This document shows, in pieces, positions 7,818-16,805 of a stretch of DNA of 64,000 nt; the stretch's first letter is position 1, and each line of letters starts with the position of its first letter. The translations under genes and the position numbers were made by a program. Under the pieces are notes generated by a model. It was not told where the DNA came from. It searched no databases and saw only the letters and a program-made list of their open reading frames with translations. This DNA comes from Frigidibacter sp. (GTDB lineage: Bacteria > Pseudomonadota > Alphaproteobacteria > Rhodobacterales > Rhodobacteraceae). The DNA is taken from contig NZ_JAUYTT010000019.1 of assembly GCF_030695035.1 (NCBI RefSeq), positions 38,947 through 102,946 on the forward strand, in the 5' to 3' direction.

Positions 7818-9521
7818 TCACTTCTTGTCGGTGGTCGCCTTCTTGAGGGCGGCGCCGAGGATGTCGCCAAGCGAAGCGCCGGAATCGGCGGAGCCGAACT
7901 GCGCCATCGCTTCCTTCTCTTCCGCCATTTCCAGAGCCTTGATCGAGACCTGGATCTTGCGCGCCTTCTTGTCGAACAGGATGACGCGGGCGTCGACCTT
8001 CTCGCCGGCCGCGAAGCGCTCGGGGCGCTGCTCGGACCGCTCACGCGCGATTTCGGCGCGCTTGATGAAGGTGGTCATGTCGGTGCCGGCGATCTTGACG
8101 TCCAGACCGGCTTCCTTGACCTCGATCACCTCACAGGTGACGACCTGGCCCTTCTTGAACTCGCCGGCATCCACGAAGGGATCGCCGCCGAGCTGCTTCA
8201 GGCCGAGCGAGATGCGCTCCTTCTCGACGTCCACATCGAGAACGACAGCCTGCAGCATGTCGCCCTTCTTGTATTCCTCGATGACCTGCTCGCCCGGACG
8301 GTTCCAGTCGAGATCCGAGAGATGGATCATGCCGTCGATGTCGCCTTCGAGACCCAGGAACAGGCCGAACTCGGTCTTGTTCTTGACCTCGCCCTCGACC
8401 GTCGAACCGCTCGGATGGGTCTCCGCGAAGACCTCCCAGGGGTTGCGCAGGGTCTGCTTGAGGCCCAGCGAGATACGGCGCTTGACCTGATCGACCTCGA
8501 GGATCGCGACGTCGACTTCCTGCGAGGTCGAGACGATCTTGCCGGGGTGGACGTTCTTCTTGGTCCAGGACATCTCGGAGACGTGGATGAGGCCCTCGAT
8601 GCCCGGCTCCACTTCGACGAACGCGCCGTAGTCCGTGATGTTGGTGACGCGACCCTTGAGGCGCGCGCCGACCGGGTAACGCGCTGCGATGCCATCCCAC
8701 GGGTCAGCAAGCAGCTGCTTAATGCCGAGCGAGATGCGGTGCGTGTCCTGGTTGATCTTGATGATCTTGACCTTGACCGTCTGGCCGATGGTCACGACCT
8801 CGGACGGATGGTTGACGCGACGCCAGGCCATGTCGGTGACATGGAGCAGGCCGTCGATGCCGCCCAGATCCACGAACGCACCGTATTCGGTGATGTTCTT
8901 GACGACGCCGTCGATGACCTGGCCCTCTTCGAGCGAGGCGACCAGCTCGGAACGAGCCTCGGCGCGGGTCTCTTCGAGCACGGTGCGGCGCGACACGACG
9001 ATGTTGCCGCGGCGGCGATCCATCTTGAGGATCTCGAAGGGCTGCGGCTGGCCCATCAGCGGGCCGACGTCGCGGATCGGACGGATGTCGACCTGCGAAC
9101 GCGGCAGGAAGGCCACGGCGCCGTCGAGATCGACGGTGTAGCCGCCCTTGACGGTGTTGAAGATGACGCCCGAGACCTTCTCGCGAGCCTCGAAGGCCTT
9201 CTCGAGCTTGACCCAGCTCTCTTCACGACGAGCCTTGTCGCGCGAGATGACGGCTTCGCCGAGCGCGTTCTCGATCCGGTCCAGATAGACCTCGACCTCG
9301 TCGCCGACCTTGATGTCCTGGTCACGGCCGGGGCCGTTGAATTCCTTGAGCGCGACGCGCCCTTCCGTCTTCAGACCGACATCGATGATCGCCATGTCTT
9401 TTTCGATGGCGACGACGATGCCCTTGATGACGGAACCTTCGAGGGCTTCGTTCTGACCGAAGGATTCCTCGAGAAGGGCGGCGAAATCCTCGCGGCCCGA
9501 AAAGCTTTCTACGGCTGACAT
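7818..9521 (-). CDS. rpsA: 30S ribosomal protein S1
   Basis: A 567-residue S1 protein with six S1/OB repeats, which delivers mRNA to the 30S subunit. Diagnostic stretches are [27 protein letters not shown], three GAFV(D/E)L/V-type repeats (two with DYGAFVE or [24 protein letters not shown]), [26 protein letters not shown], and the C-terminal [22 protein letters not shown]. That last tail and the central repeats read like Hyphomicrobiales S1 rather than the Acetobacteraceae form, which matters for the origin of this part of the window. No cmk gene lies upstream, although cmk commonly precedes rpsA in alphaproteobacteria. A strong terminator follows. Confidence 0.98.
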   Translation of the reverse strand: MSAVESFSGREDFAALLEESFGQNEALEGSVIKGIVVAIEKDMAIIDVGLKTEGRVALKEFNGPGRDQDIKVGDEVEVYLDRIENALGEAVISRDKARREESWVKLEKAFEAREKVSGVIFNTVKGGYTVDLDGAVAFLPRSQVDIRPIRDVGPLMGQPQPFEILKMDRRRGNIVVSRRTVLEETRAEARSELVASLEEGQVIDGVVKNITEYGAFVDLGGIDGLLHVTDMAWRRVNHPSEVVTIGQTVKVKIIKINQDTHRISLGIKQLLADPWDGIAARYPVGARLKGRVTNITDYGAFVEVEPGIEGLIHVSEMSWTKKNVHPGKIVSTSQEVDVAILEVDQVKRRISLGLKQTLRNPWEVFAETHPSGSTVEGEVKNKTEFGLFLGLEGDIDGMIHLSDLDWNRPGEQVIEEYKKGDMLQAVVLDVDVEKERISLGLKQLGGDPFVDAGEFKKGQVVTCEVIEVKEAGLDVKIAGTDMTTFIKRAEIARERSEQRPERFAAGEKVDARVILFDKKARKIQVSIKALEMAEEKEAMAQFGSADSGASLGDILGAALKKATTDKK

Positions 9522-9970
9522 GCATTCTCCTGACGCCGGCCGCGTATCCCGCGGATGTCCGGCAAGCGCCCGATTGGGTTGGTGTTGCAGGCCGGATGCT
9601 CCCGTCGGCGCCTCCTGAGAGGCTGGTCCGCCACCCCGCGCATCACAGCGCCGGGACGACGAACGGCGCTAGGCCGCCGGTTTTACATCCGCATCCGAAC
9701 GATCCGCCCCAAACACGAAACGGGAGCCGGCCGAAAAGGCCGCCCCCGGCTGTGATCGATCACGGCCTTATCGGACAGGCGCGATGTAGTGGAAACGGGG
9801 CGCGAGGGCAAGGGCGATGGGCGAGGCCTCAGCTTGGTCGGAAGAGCGCTACAGCGGGGACTAAGTCGTCGCGGCGGTCACGCGACCGGCCAGATCCTTC
9901 AGCGCTTCCCCAGCGCGATCCTTCATGCGAGGTTGCGCACCGGATTTCGCCTGCGCTTGAGGAGTATGCC
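9522..9970. other. 449-base gene-free region between divergent rpsA and lemA
   Basis: It must carry the rpsA promoter (leftward) and the lemA promoter (rightward), but I could not fix -35/-10 boxes. It contains a GC-rich dyad at 9726-9750 (AGCCGG..GGCC-GAAAA-GGCC..CCGGCT) and a 12-base perfect palindrome, GTGATCGATCAC, at 9752-9763. A good lemA ribosome site (GAGGAG) lies at its right end. No coding frame here looks real. Confidence 0.6.
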
Positions 9971-10528
9971 ATGGGCTGGGTTGTCTTGGGGCTGATCGCC
10001 GCGATCGCCGTCTATCTGATCATGACCTATAACGGCCTCGTGGCGATGCGGCAGCGCGTCAACCAGGCTTTCGCCGACATCGACGTGCAGCTGAAGCAGC
10101 GCCACGACCTGATCCCCAATCTCGTCGAGACGGTGAAGGGCTACGCTACGCATGAGAAGACGACATTGGATGCGGTGATTTCGGCGCGCAACGCCGCGCA
10201 GGGTGCGTCCAGCGTCCATGACAAGGCGGCGGCCGAGCAGCAATTGTCCGGCGCGGTCGGGCGGCTGCTGGCACTGGGCGAGGCCTATCCCGACCTCAAG
10301 GCGAGTGCCAATTTCCAGCAGCTCCAGGTCGATCTCGGCAATGTCGAGGACAAGCTCGCCGCGGCGCGGCGCTTCTTCAACAACGCCGTCAGCGAGTTCA
10401 ATGCCGCGATCCAGGCCTTCCCGGCCGTGCTCTTCGCGCCGCAGATGGGCTTCAGCCAGCGCGAATTCTTCGATGTCGGCGAAACCACGCGGGCCCAGAT
10501 TGAGGTGGCGCCGAGCGTGAAGTTCTGA
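9971..10528 (+). CDS. lemA: LemA family protein
   Basis: A 185-residue membrane-anchored protein with one N-terminal helix (about residues 2-21) and a long helical cytosolic or periplasmic part. Family signatures are YNGLVAMRQRVNQAFADIDVQLKQRHDLIPNLVETVKGY, the ISARNAA repeat region, and RRFFNNAVSEFNAAIQAFPAVLFA. LemA function is unknown; the gene very often precedes a TPM-domain or M48 protease gene, and here an M48 protease follows 34 bases downstream. The start ATG has a GAGGAG site six bases upstream, so the long frame beginning at 9596 was trimmed. It is divergent from rpsA. Confidence 0.93.
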   Translation: MGWVVLGLIAAIAVYLIMTYNGLVAMRQRVNQAFADIDVQLKQRHDLIPNLVETVKGYATHEKTTLDAVISARNAAQGASSVHDKAAAEQQLSGAVGRLLALGEAYPDLKASANFQQLQVDLGNVEDKLAAARRFFNNAVSEFNAAIQAFPAVLFAPQMGFSQREFFDVGETTRAQIEVAPSVKF

Positions 10529-10562
10529 GGCGACGCCGCAGGCGGCGAACGGGGCGGCTGCG

Positions 10563-11660
10563 ATGCTGGGCCAGGCCTTCGGGCTCTATAGCCACATGCG
10601 CAACAACCGGATCAGGTCGGGTTTCCTGATCGCCGGCCTGTTCCTCCTCGTCTATGTCACGGTCTGGGGCCTGCTGCTGGTGGGCTACGGCTATGGCGGG
10701 GTGCCGCGCGGGACGACCGCCTATGCGCAGGCCGGCCGGACCTTCTGGAACTGGCTGCCCTTCACCACGCTGGCGGCCGGCGCCTGGGTCTTCATCGGCT
10801 TTCGCATCAATGTCGGGCTCATCGGCGCCGTGTCCGGCGCCAAAGGCCTGACCCGCGAGGACAATCCCAAGCTCTACCGGATGCTGGAGAACCTGTGCAT
10901 CTCGCGCGGCCTGACCGTCCCCAAGCTCGCCATCGTCGAGAGCGAGGCGCTGAACGCCTTCGCCAGCGGCGTGAACGACAAGCAGTTTACGGTGACGGTG
11001 ACGAGCGGCCTGCTGGCGCAGCTCAACGACGCCGAGGTCGAGGCCGTGCTGGCGCATGAGCTGACCCATATCCGCAATGGCGATGTCCGGCTGATGATCA
11101 TCGCCGTCGTCATCGCCGGCGTCATCTCGCTCGTCGGCGAGATCATCTTCCGCGGCCTGTCGCGCAGCCGCCTCCGAATGTCCTCGGACGATTCGAAGAA
11201 GGGTGGCGCGATCGCGATCCTGATCGGCTTCGCCGTGATCGCGCTGGCCTGGTTCCTGGCCGTGGTCATCCGCCTGTCGCTGTCACGCTCGCGGGAGTAC
11301 CTCGCCGATGCGGGGGCCGTCGAACTGACCAAGAACCCGGATGCGATGATCTCGGCCCTGCTCAAGATCGCCGGTCGCGCCGACATCGAGGGCGTGCCGT
11401 CGGGCGTGATGGACATGTGCTTCGAAAACGACCCGGACGATTTCGCCGACCTGTTCTCGACCCACCCTTCGGTGACCAAGCGCGTGCAGGCGCTGGTCCA
11501 GACCGCCGGTGGCCGGATGCCGGCGATGCCGCCGCATCCCCCGCGCGTCGCCGAGCGGCAGGACCTGCAGACCATGGTGGCGGAATCGGCGGCGGGCATC
11601 GACCCAGCCGCCCGGGGCCCCTGGGCGCGGCCGACGGGCGGCGGCAGCGCCAGCCCCTGA
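10563..11660 (+). CDS. M48 family zinc metalloprotease (HtpX-like)
   Basis: An integral-membrane metallopeptidase of 365 residues. The zinc motif HELTH is at residues 165-169 in VLAHELTHIRNGD, and the third ligand region is SREYLADAGAVELT. Two helices lie before the catalytic site and two more follow it (IIAVVIAGVISLVGEIIF and AIAILIGFAVIALAWFLAVVI), the HtpX/Ste24 layout. STHPSVTKRVQAL is the conserved C-terminal block. HtpX-type enzymes remove damaged membrane proteins. The linkage with lemA just upstream is widely conserved and suggests a shared envelope-stress role. The final ~50 residues are low-complexity. Confidence 0.92.
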   Translation: MLGQAFGLYSHMRNNRIRSGFLIAGLFLLVYVTVWGLLLVGYGYGGVPRGTTAYAQAGRTFWNWLPFTTLAAGAWVFIGFRINVGLIGAVSGAKGLTREDNPKLYRMLENLCISRGLTVPKLAIVESEALNAFASGVNDKQFTVTVTSGLLAQLNDAEVEAVLAHELTHIRNGDVRLMIIAVVIAGVISLVGEIIFRGLSRSRLRMSSDDSKKGGAIAILIGFAVIALAWFLAVVIRLSLSRSREYLADAGAVELTKNPDAMISALLKIAGRADIEGVPSGVMDMCFENDPDDFADLFSTHPSVTKRVQALVQTAGGRMPAMPPHPPRVAERQDLQTMVAESAAGIDPAARGPWARPTGGGSASP

Positions 11661-11665
11661 TCGCT

Positions 11666-12274
11666 TCAGCGGCCGTGCCTGGCCCAGTCCAGCGCTTCTT
11701 CCAGCCGGTCGTCGCCCCAGAACAGCTCACCGTCATCAGTGACGAAGGTCGGCCCGCCGAAGATGCCGATCGACTTGGCGTATTCGATCTCGGCGCGCAG
11801 CCGGCCCTTGACGTCCTCGCTGCGCGAGGCCGGAAAGGCGACCCCCGGATCGGCGCCGGCCTCTTTCAGGGCCGCATTCAGGACGGCCTCCTCGGCGATG
11901 TTGCGACCCTCCCCGAACGCCGCCCTGAACAAGGCCTTCGAAAAGGCCGGCATCCAGCCGGCCTCGCGCCCTGCCAGCGCCAGGCGCGCCGCGATCAGCG
12001 AGTTCTGGGGAAAGGTCTCAGGCTTGACCAGCGAAAGTCCGTTGCGTCCGGCCCGGCGCTCGACATCGCGCCACATGTAGCGGCCCTTGCTGGGGTAAAG
12101 AGCAAACGGCGAGGTCGACAAGCCCTGGGCAGCGAAAATCGGCCCGAGCAGAAACGGGCGCCAGCGCAGGGTCACGCCGGCGGCCTCCGCCAACGGCTCG
12201 ATCCTCAGCGCGCTCAGGAACGAATAGGGCGATGCGAACTCATACCAGAAGTCCAGAACAGGACGATTCGGCAT
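11666..12274 (-). CDS. 2-hydroxychromene-2-carboxylate isomerase (DsbA/kappa-GST family)
   Basis: A 202-residue thioredoxin-fold protein of the kappa-class glutathione transferase group. The N-terminal [40 protein letters not shown] block carries the Ser that replaces the redox Cys pair, and [23 protein letters not shown] is the conserved cis-Pro end. The named reaction isomerises an intermediate of naphthalene breakdown, but most genomic homologues have unproven substrates. It converges on the M48 gene with a five-base gap. This is the last gene of the Hyphomicrobiales-like part of the window. Confidence 0.88.
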   Translation of the reverse strand: MPNRPVLDFWYEFASPYSFLSALRIEPLAEAAGVTLRWRPFLLGPIFAAQGLSTSPFALYPSKGRYMWRDVERRAGRNGLSLVKPETFPQNSLIAARLALAGREAGWMPAFSKALFRAAFGEGRNIAEEAVLNAALKEAGADPGVAFPASRSEDVKGRLRAEIEYAKSIGIFGGPTFVTDDGELFWGDDRLEEALDWARHGR

Positions 12275-12524
12275 TCAGCCTCCGAGTCGGTGTCTAGGTT
12301 TCACGCCGCGTCCCGAGAGCCTATCCCCCGGACGCGCGACTGCAAGATGGGGAGGGTGTCCAAACGTCAATGAGCCGGCGTCATCAACACCGATCCATCA
12401 CGCGAGGACGCGCGACCGATCAGAAGGTTCCGATTGCGTCGCCACCGGGGCTGGGATAGTGCGCCATTGCGTTCGAAAAGCGGCCCGCGTGGCCGGCATG
12501 CGCAGCAGCGGGAAGATGATCAAG
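12275..12524. other. Gene-free junction region between Hyphomicrobiales-like and Acetobacteraceae-like DNA
   Basis: These 250 bases separate the isomerase gene from argG. No coding frame, RNA gene, transposase or clear repeat is visible that would explain a natural insertion boundary. The sequence changes in texture here: the genes to the left look like Bosea-type Hyphomicrobiales, those to the right like Roseomonas-type Acetobacteraceae. It should contain the argG promoter, but I could not assign boxes. Confidence 0.5.
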
Positions 12525-13760
12525 ATGACCGATAAATCCGTGAACAAGGTCGTGCTCGCCTATTCCGGCGGCTTGGATACGTCGATCATTCTAAAGTGGC
12601 TGCAGATCACCTATGGCTGCGAGGTCATCACCTTCACCGCCGATCTCGGCCAGGGCGAGGAGCTAGGACCGGCGCGCGACAAGGCGCTGCTGCTCGGCAT
12701 CAAGCCCGAGAACATCTTCATCGAGGATCTGCGCGAGGAGTTCGTTCGCGACTACGTGTTCCCGATGTTCCGGGCCAACGCCGCCTATGAGGGCGTCTAT
12801 CTGCTGGGAACCTCGATCGCGCGGCCGCTGATCGCCAAGAAGCTGATCGAGATCGCCGAGAAGCTCGGCGCCGACGCCGTCTCGCATGGCGCCACCGGCA
12901 AGGGCAACGACCAGGTCCGCTTCGAGCTGACCGCCTATGCGCTGAAGCCCGACGTCGTGGTGATTGCGCCCTGGCGCGAATGGGACCTGCGCTCGCGCGA
13001 GCAGCTCATCGCCTTCGCCGAGCAGCACCAGATCCCGATCGCCAAGGACAAGCGCGGCGAATCGCCGTTCAGCGTGGACGCCAACCTGCTGCATTCCTCC
13101 TCGGAAGGAAAAATCCTGGAGGAGCCGTGGGACGCGCCGGATGAGATGGTCTGGCAGCGCACCGTCAGCCCGGTGGACGCGCCTGACAAGGTCACGGAAA
13201 TCACCATCGAGTTCGAGCGCGGCGACGCGGTCGGCATCAATGGGGAGCGCATGTCCCCGGCCACGCTGCTGACCAAGCTGAACGCGCTGGGCAAGGAGAA
13301 CGGCATCGGCCGGCTCGACCTGGTGGAAAACCGCTTCGTCGGCATGAAGTCCCGCGGCTGCTACGAGACGCCGGGCGGCACCATCCTGCACACGGCGCAT
13401 CGCGCCATGGAAAGCATCACGCTGGACCGCGAGGCCTGCCACCTCAAGGACAGCCTGATGCCGCGCTATGCGGAGATCATCTACAACGGCTTCTGGTTCG
13501 CCCCCGAGCGCCGGATGCTGCAGGCGCTGATCGATGAGAGCCAGCACAGCGTGACCGGCACGGTTCGCCTGAAGCTGTACAAGGGCAACACCATCGTCAC
13601 CGGCCGGCAGTCGCCGAACAGCCTGTATTCGATGAAGCACGTGACCTTCGAGGACGACCAGGGCGCCTATGACCAGTTCGATGCCCAGGGCTTCATCAAG
13701 CTGAACGCGCTGCGGCTGCGGCTGGGCGCCATGGCGGGCCGCAAGGGCGGCGCGCTGTAG
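12525..13760 (+). CDS. argG: Argininosuccinate synthase
   Basis: A cytosolic ATP-dependent ligase that joins citrulline and aspartate to give argininosuccinate, the penultimate step of arginine synthesis. The PP-loop [10 protein letters not shown] is near the N-terminus; other family blocks are [56 protein letters not shown] and [10 protein letters not shown]. At 411 residues it is full length. The start MTDKSVNK follows GGGAAG at good spacing; upstream Met codons at 12516 and 12459 are possible but less likely. The upstream flank is the suspected join, yet the coding region itself is intact. Confidence 0.96.
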   Translation: MTDKSVNKVVLAYSGGLDTSIILKWLQITYGCEVITFTADLGQGEELGPARDKALLLGIKPENIFIEDLREEFVRDYVFPMFRANAAYEGVYLLGTSIARPLIAKKLIEIAEKLGADAVSHGATGKGNDQVRFELTAYALKPDVVVIAPWREWDLRSREQLIAFAEQHQIPIAKDKRGESPFSVDANLLHSSSEGKILEEPWDAPDEMVWQRTVSPVDAPDKVTEITIEFERGDAVGINGERMSPATLLTKLNALGKENGIGRLDLVENRFVGMKSRGCYETPGGTILHTAHRAMESITLDREACHLKDSLMPRYAEIIYNGFWFAPERRMLQALIDESQHSVTGTVRLKLYKGNTIVTGRQSPNSLYSMKHVTFEDDQGAYDQFDAQGFIKLNALRLRLGAMAGRKGGAL

Positions 13761-13821
13761 GGAACGCGCTTTCCGGCCTGGCCCTCGCCGCGCTATGTCC
13801 CGGCCGCATGGGACAGCGCGG

Positions 13822-14559
13822 ATGAGCCAGCAGACGGAGTTGGAGAAGGTGAAGGGCCGCATCCGCGCCCTCGCCGCCAAGACCATCGACCGTGGCTGTT
13901 CCGAGGCCGAGGCGCTGATCGCCGCGCAGAAGGTCGGCGAGCTGCTGGAGGTCTATGGCCTCACCATGTCCGAGGTGGAGCTGCGGCAGGAGGCCTGCCT
14001 CCAGCGCCAGGTCACCATCACCGGGCCGCGCCTGCAGGCGGTGGCCATCATCTTCATGGCGGTGATCCGCCTGACCGGCACCCGTGGCTGGACCAATGGC
14101 CGTGGCAATCTGGTGCTGTTCGGGCTGGAGCCGGATGTGCTGATGGGCGAGTACCTGCTGCATCTGGTGGCCGGCGCGGTGGACCATGAGGAAGCGGCGT
14201 TTCGCGCCAGCGAGGCCTACCGCCGCAGCCGCCAGGCGCCGCAGCAGCGCCTCCGCAGCTTCCGCTACGGCTTCGCCGAGCGCGTCTCCGCCCGGCTGGA
14301 CGAGATCGCCGAGCACCGGGAGGCGGCGGAGGCCGCGGCACAGCAGCCCGGGGCAACCGGGACCGCCTTGGTGGTGGCGAAGGAACGGCGGATCGAGGAC
14401 GCCTTCCGCGACCTCGGCATCCGCCTGCGGTCACGCTCCACCACGCGGCGCGTCTCCGACCGTGGCGCCTATCGCCATGGGCAGGCGGCGGGTGGGCGGG
14501 TCAGCCTGGAACGGCCGGTGGGCGCCGGCGCCGGGCGGCGCGTGCTGCCGCGCGGATGA
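13822..14559 (+). CDS. DUF2786 domain protein
   Basis: A 245-residue protein. Residues ~5-45 match the DUF2786 pattern: a short helix, then an A-K-T-x-D/R-G-C-S-E-A-E-A-L-I-A-A segment and an E-x-Y-G-L end. The middle part is an alpha/beta stretch with a long Arg/Glu/Ala helix, resembling the domain that usually follows DUF2786. The tail is Arg- and Gly-rich and may be disordered. No enzyme motif is seen and function is unknown. Its stop overlaps the start of the next gene by four bases (ATGA), so the two form an operon with a small metallopeptidase-like protein. DUF2786 genes are frequent in phages and mobile DNA, but no phage gene accompanies this one. Confidence 0.75.
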   Translation: MSQQTELEKVKGRIRALAAKTIDRGCSEAEALIAAQKVGELLEVYGLTMSEVELRQEACLQRQVTITGPRLQAVAIIFMAVIRLTGTRGWTNGRGNLVLFGLEPDVLMGEYLLHLVAGAVDHEEAAFRASEAYRRSRQAPQQRLRSFRYGFAERVSARLDEIAEHREAAEAAAQQPGATGTALVVAKERRIEDAFRDLGIRLRSRSTTRRVSDRGAYRHGQAAGGRVSLERPVGAGAGRRVLPRG

Positions 14560-15011
14560 AAGCGGACGCCCGCCGCGTCTATGCCTGGGAGGATCGGGTG
14601 GTGGCGCCGCTGGACAAATCCCGCGTGCCCTTCGCGCAGATGCAGGCGATCATCGACCATGTCTGGGCGGCGGAAGGCCTGCGCTGGCCGCCGCGCATCC
14701 GCCCCCGCAAGGCCACCCGCGCCACCCTGGCCACCGGCAGCCGCCTGGCGATCGAGGCGCCGGAGGAATTGCCGAGCTGGGTGCTGCTGCACGAGGTCGC
14801 CCACGCCCTGGCCGACCGGGATGATGGCAGGCCTGGCGACCACGGCCCGGATTTCGTCGGCCTGTACGTGAACCTCCTGGTGCGGCATGCACGGCTGGAC
14901 CGGGACATGCTGGCGGCGTCCCTGGCGGCGGCCGGCATCCCCTGGAACCCCGCGGCGCGCCCTGCCTTGCTTGTTTCGCCGCCTCTTACTTCGCCGGCAG
15001 CCGGACGATGA
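14556..15011 (+). CDS. Small zinc metallopeptidase-like protein (HEVAH motif)
   Basis: A 151-residue protein with a gluzincin-type motif: LPSWVLLHEVAHALADRDD contains HExxH, followed by an acidic-glycine run and HGPDFVGLYVNLLVRH, where His or Asp could be the third ligand. This resembles SprT-like and short WLM/ImmA-type peptidases, but I cannot name the family. No signal peptide is seen, so it is probably cytosolic. It is coupled to the upstream DUF2786 gene by an ATGA overlap. Its 3' end overlaps the 3' end of chvG on the opposite strand by 26 bases. Confidence 0.7.
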   Translation: MKADARRVYAWEDRVVAPLDKSRVPFAQMQAIIDHVWAAEGLRWPPRIRPRKATRATLATGSRLAIEAPEELPSWVLLHEVAHALADRDDGRPGDHGPDFVGLYVNLLVRHARLDRDMLAASLAAAGIPWNPAARPALLVSPPLTSPAAGR

Positions 15012-16683
15012 AGCGGGCGCCCAGGATGGCGCCGCTGGCATCGCGCCGGTTCTCCGCCGCGATGCGCCCGCGCAACCCCTCGACGATCTGCTTCGAGATG
15101 GACAGGCCAAGGCCGGAATGCTGGCCGAACCGCTCCCCGGTCGGGCGTTCGCTGTAGAAGCGGTCGAAGATCGATTCCAGCTTGGCATCGGGGATGCCTG
15201 GCCCCTCATCCTCGACGATGAACTCCACCATCTGCCCCACATTGCGCGCCCGCATCACCACATGCCCGCCCTTCGGGCTGAAGGAGATGGCGTTGCCGAT
15301 CAGGTTGCGGAATACCTGCACCAGCCGCCCCTCCACACCGCGCACCACCAGGCCTTCGGCCGGCGCCTCGATCTCCAGCGTCGGGTCCTCCTCCTCCCGC
15401 GTCGCGGCGTGCAGCTCGCCCAGCGCACCGAGGATGGGCGCGATATCGACCGGCGTGGCGATGGTGCGCGACAGCTCGGCATCCACCCTTGAACTGTCGG
15501 CGATGTCGTTGATCAGCCGGTCCATCCGCACTGCGTCGTCGGAGATGATGGCGAGCAGGCGGCGCTGCTTCACCGGGTCCTCGATGCGGCGCAGTGTCTC
15601 GATGGCCGACCGCACGCTGGTCAGCGGGTTGCGCAGCTCATGCGCCACATCCGCCGCGAAACGCTCATTGGCGTCGATCCGCGCCCACAGCGCGCGCGCG
15701 GCGGTCTGCAGGTCTCGCGCCAGCACGCCGATCTCATCCTCCCGCCGCAGCAGGGGGGGCGGCACGCTGCCGCCACGGCCCTCGCCTTCGCGCATCGCGG
15801 CGGCGGCGCTGGCGAGTTGCAGGATCGGCGTCGCGATGGTGCGCGACAGATACAGCGACAGCAGCACCGTCAGGATCAGCGCGAGCGAGAACAGCGCCAG
15901 CACGGAGACGCGGATATCCAGCAGCCGCGCATCCACCTCCCGCGCTTCCCGCGTCAGCAGCACGATGCCGACGGAAGCGGCGCCGCTGCGCGCGGGTTCG
16001 GCGACCGAGACCAGCAGGCGGCCATCCGCGGTGCGGCGGATGTAGGGGCGCACGCCGCCCTCCAGCGCCAGGCGCAGCTCCTCCCGCCGATCGGTTCCGG
16101 TCCTGTCAGTTCCGGTCCTGTCGGTGCCGCCGAATTCGGGCTGCCAGTCGAAGGACGGGGCGTTGGGGTTCACATCCACCAGCATCTGGTCCTGCGCGCC
16201 ACGCGGCAGGATGGTCAGCACCCGTTCATAGATGCCGGCGATGGTGCCGGCGAAGGCGTCGCGCGGCTCCGGCGGGGGCAGGGGTTCCGTCACGATGGCG
16301 CCGCCGGGGCCTTCGCGCACGCGGCTGTCGGCCACCAGCAGGCCGGTATTATCGAACAGCCGGGCCTGGGTGTTGGGCGATGGCTCCACCAGGCGGCGCA
16401 GCAGCGGACGGGCGGCTTCCGGCACCAGGATGGTGCGGTCGTCGCGCGGGCGGGCGGCAGCCTCCCCGATCGCGGCGGCATAGATGCGCGCCTGGGTGCG
16501 GAGCGACTCGACCTCGGCCGCCAGCAGTCCGTTCTGGTACTGGTCGAGATACAGCAGCGTGGCCGCCAGCAGGGCCGGCGGCAGGGCGTTCATCAGCAGG
16601 ATGCGGCGCAGCAGCGGCGAGAGCCAGCGCCGGCGCCGCTTTTCCGTGACGGGGGGAGGGGGGGCACCGCCCGCATCGGGCAT
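14986..16683 (-). CDS. chvG: Sensor histidine kinase ChvG/ExoS type
   Basis: A 565-residue inner-membrane kinase. Order: cytosolic Arg-rich N-terminus, membrane helix 1 (around residues 27-45), a large periplasmic sensor region, helix 2 (VSVLALFSLALILTVLLSLYL), HAMP, a HisKA domain with phospho-acceptor His348 in VAHELRNPLTS, and an ATPase domain with NLIGNAISFSPKGG, DEGPGIP and GLGLSISKQIV. This is the ChvG architecture; in rhizobia ChvG/ChvI controls acid, envelope and symbiosis genes. A GTDRT repeat sits inside the sensor region. The start ATG at 16683 was chosen over 16788 because the extension is not conserved-looking. Its partner chvI is 2.9 kb away, split off by two genes on the opposite strand. 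Confidence 0.9.
   Translation of the reverse strand: MPDAGGAPPPPVTEKRRRRWLSPLLRRILLMNALPPALLAATLLYLDQYQNGLLAAEVESLRTQARIYAAAIGEAAARPRDDRTILVPEAARPLLRRLVEPSPNTQARLFDNTGLLVADSRVREGPGGAIVTEPLPPPEPRDAFAGTIAGIYERVLTILPRGAQDQMLVDVNPNAPSFDWQPEFGGTDRTGTDRTGTDRREELRLALEGGVRPYIRRTADGRLLVSVAEPARSGAASVGIVLLTREAREVDARLLDIRVSVLALFSLALILTVLLSLYLSRTIATPILQLASAAAAMREGEGRGGSVPPPLLRREDEIGVLARDLQTAARALWARIDANERFAADVAHELRNPLTSVRSAIETLRRIEDPVKQRRLLAIISDDAVRMDRLINDIADSSRVDAELSRTIATPVDIAPILGALGELHAATREEEDPTLEIEAPAEGLVVRGVEGRLVQVFRNLIGNAISFSPKGGHVVMRARNVGQMVEFIVEDEGPGIPDAKLESIFDRFYSERPTGERFGQHSGLGLSISKQIVEGLRGRIAAENRRDASGAILGARFIVRLPAK
16091..16125 (-). repeat. 15-base tandem repeat inside chvG
   Basis: Two almost identical 15-base units (16094-16108 and 16109-16123), with partial copies at both edges, encode GTDRTGTDRTGTDR in the periplasmic sensor domain. 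The unit is a multiple of three, so gain or loss of a copy would keep the frame. Confidence 0.75.
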
Positions 16684-16805
16684 GGGTCTGGGATTTCCTG
16701 AGGCTGCTTGCGGGAAGGTAACGCGGCAGCCTGCCGCAAGGCCATGGCCGTTGCATGGCGGCCGCGAAGGGCCAAGACTTACCGGCAAGAACCAGGGGGA
16801 ACGCG

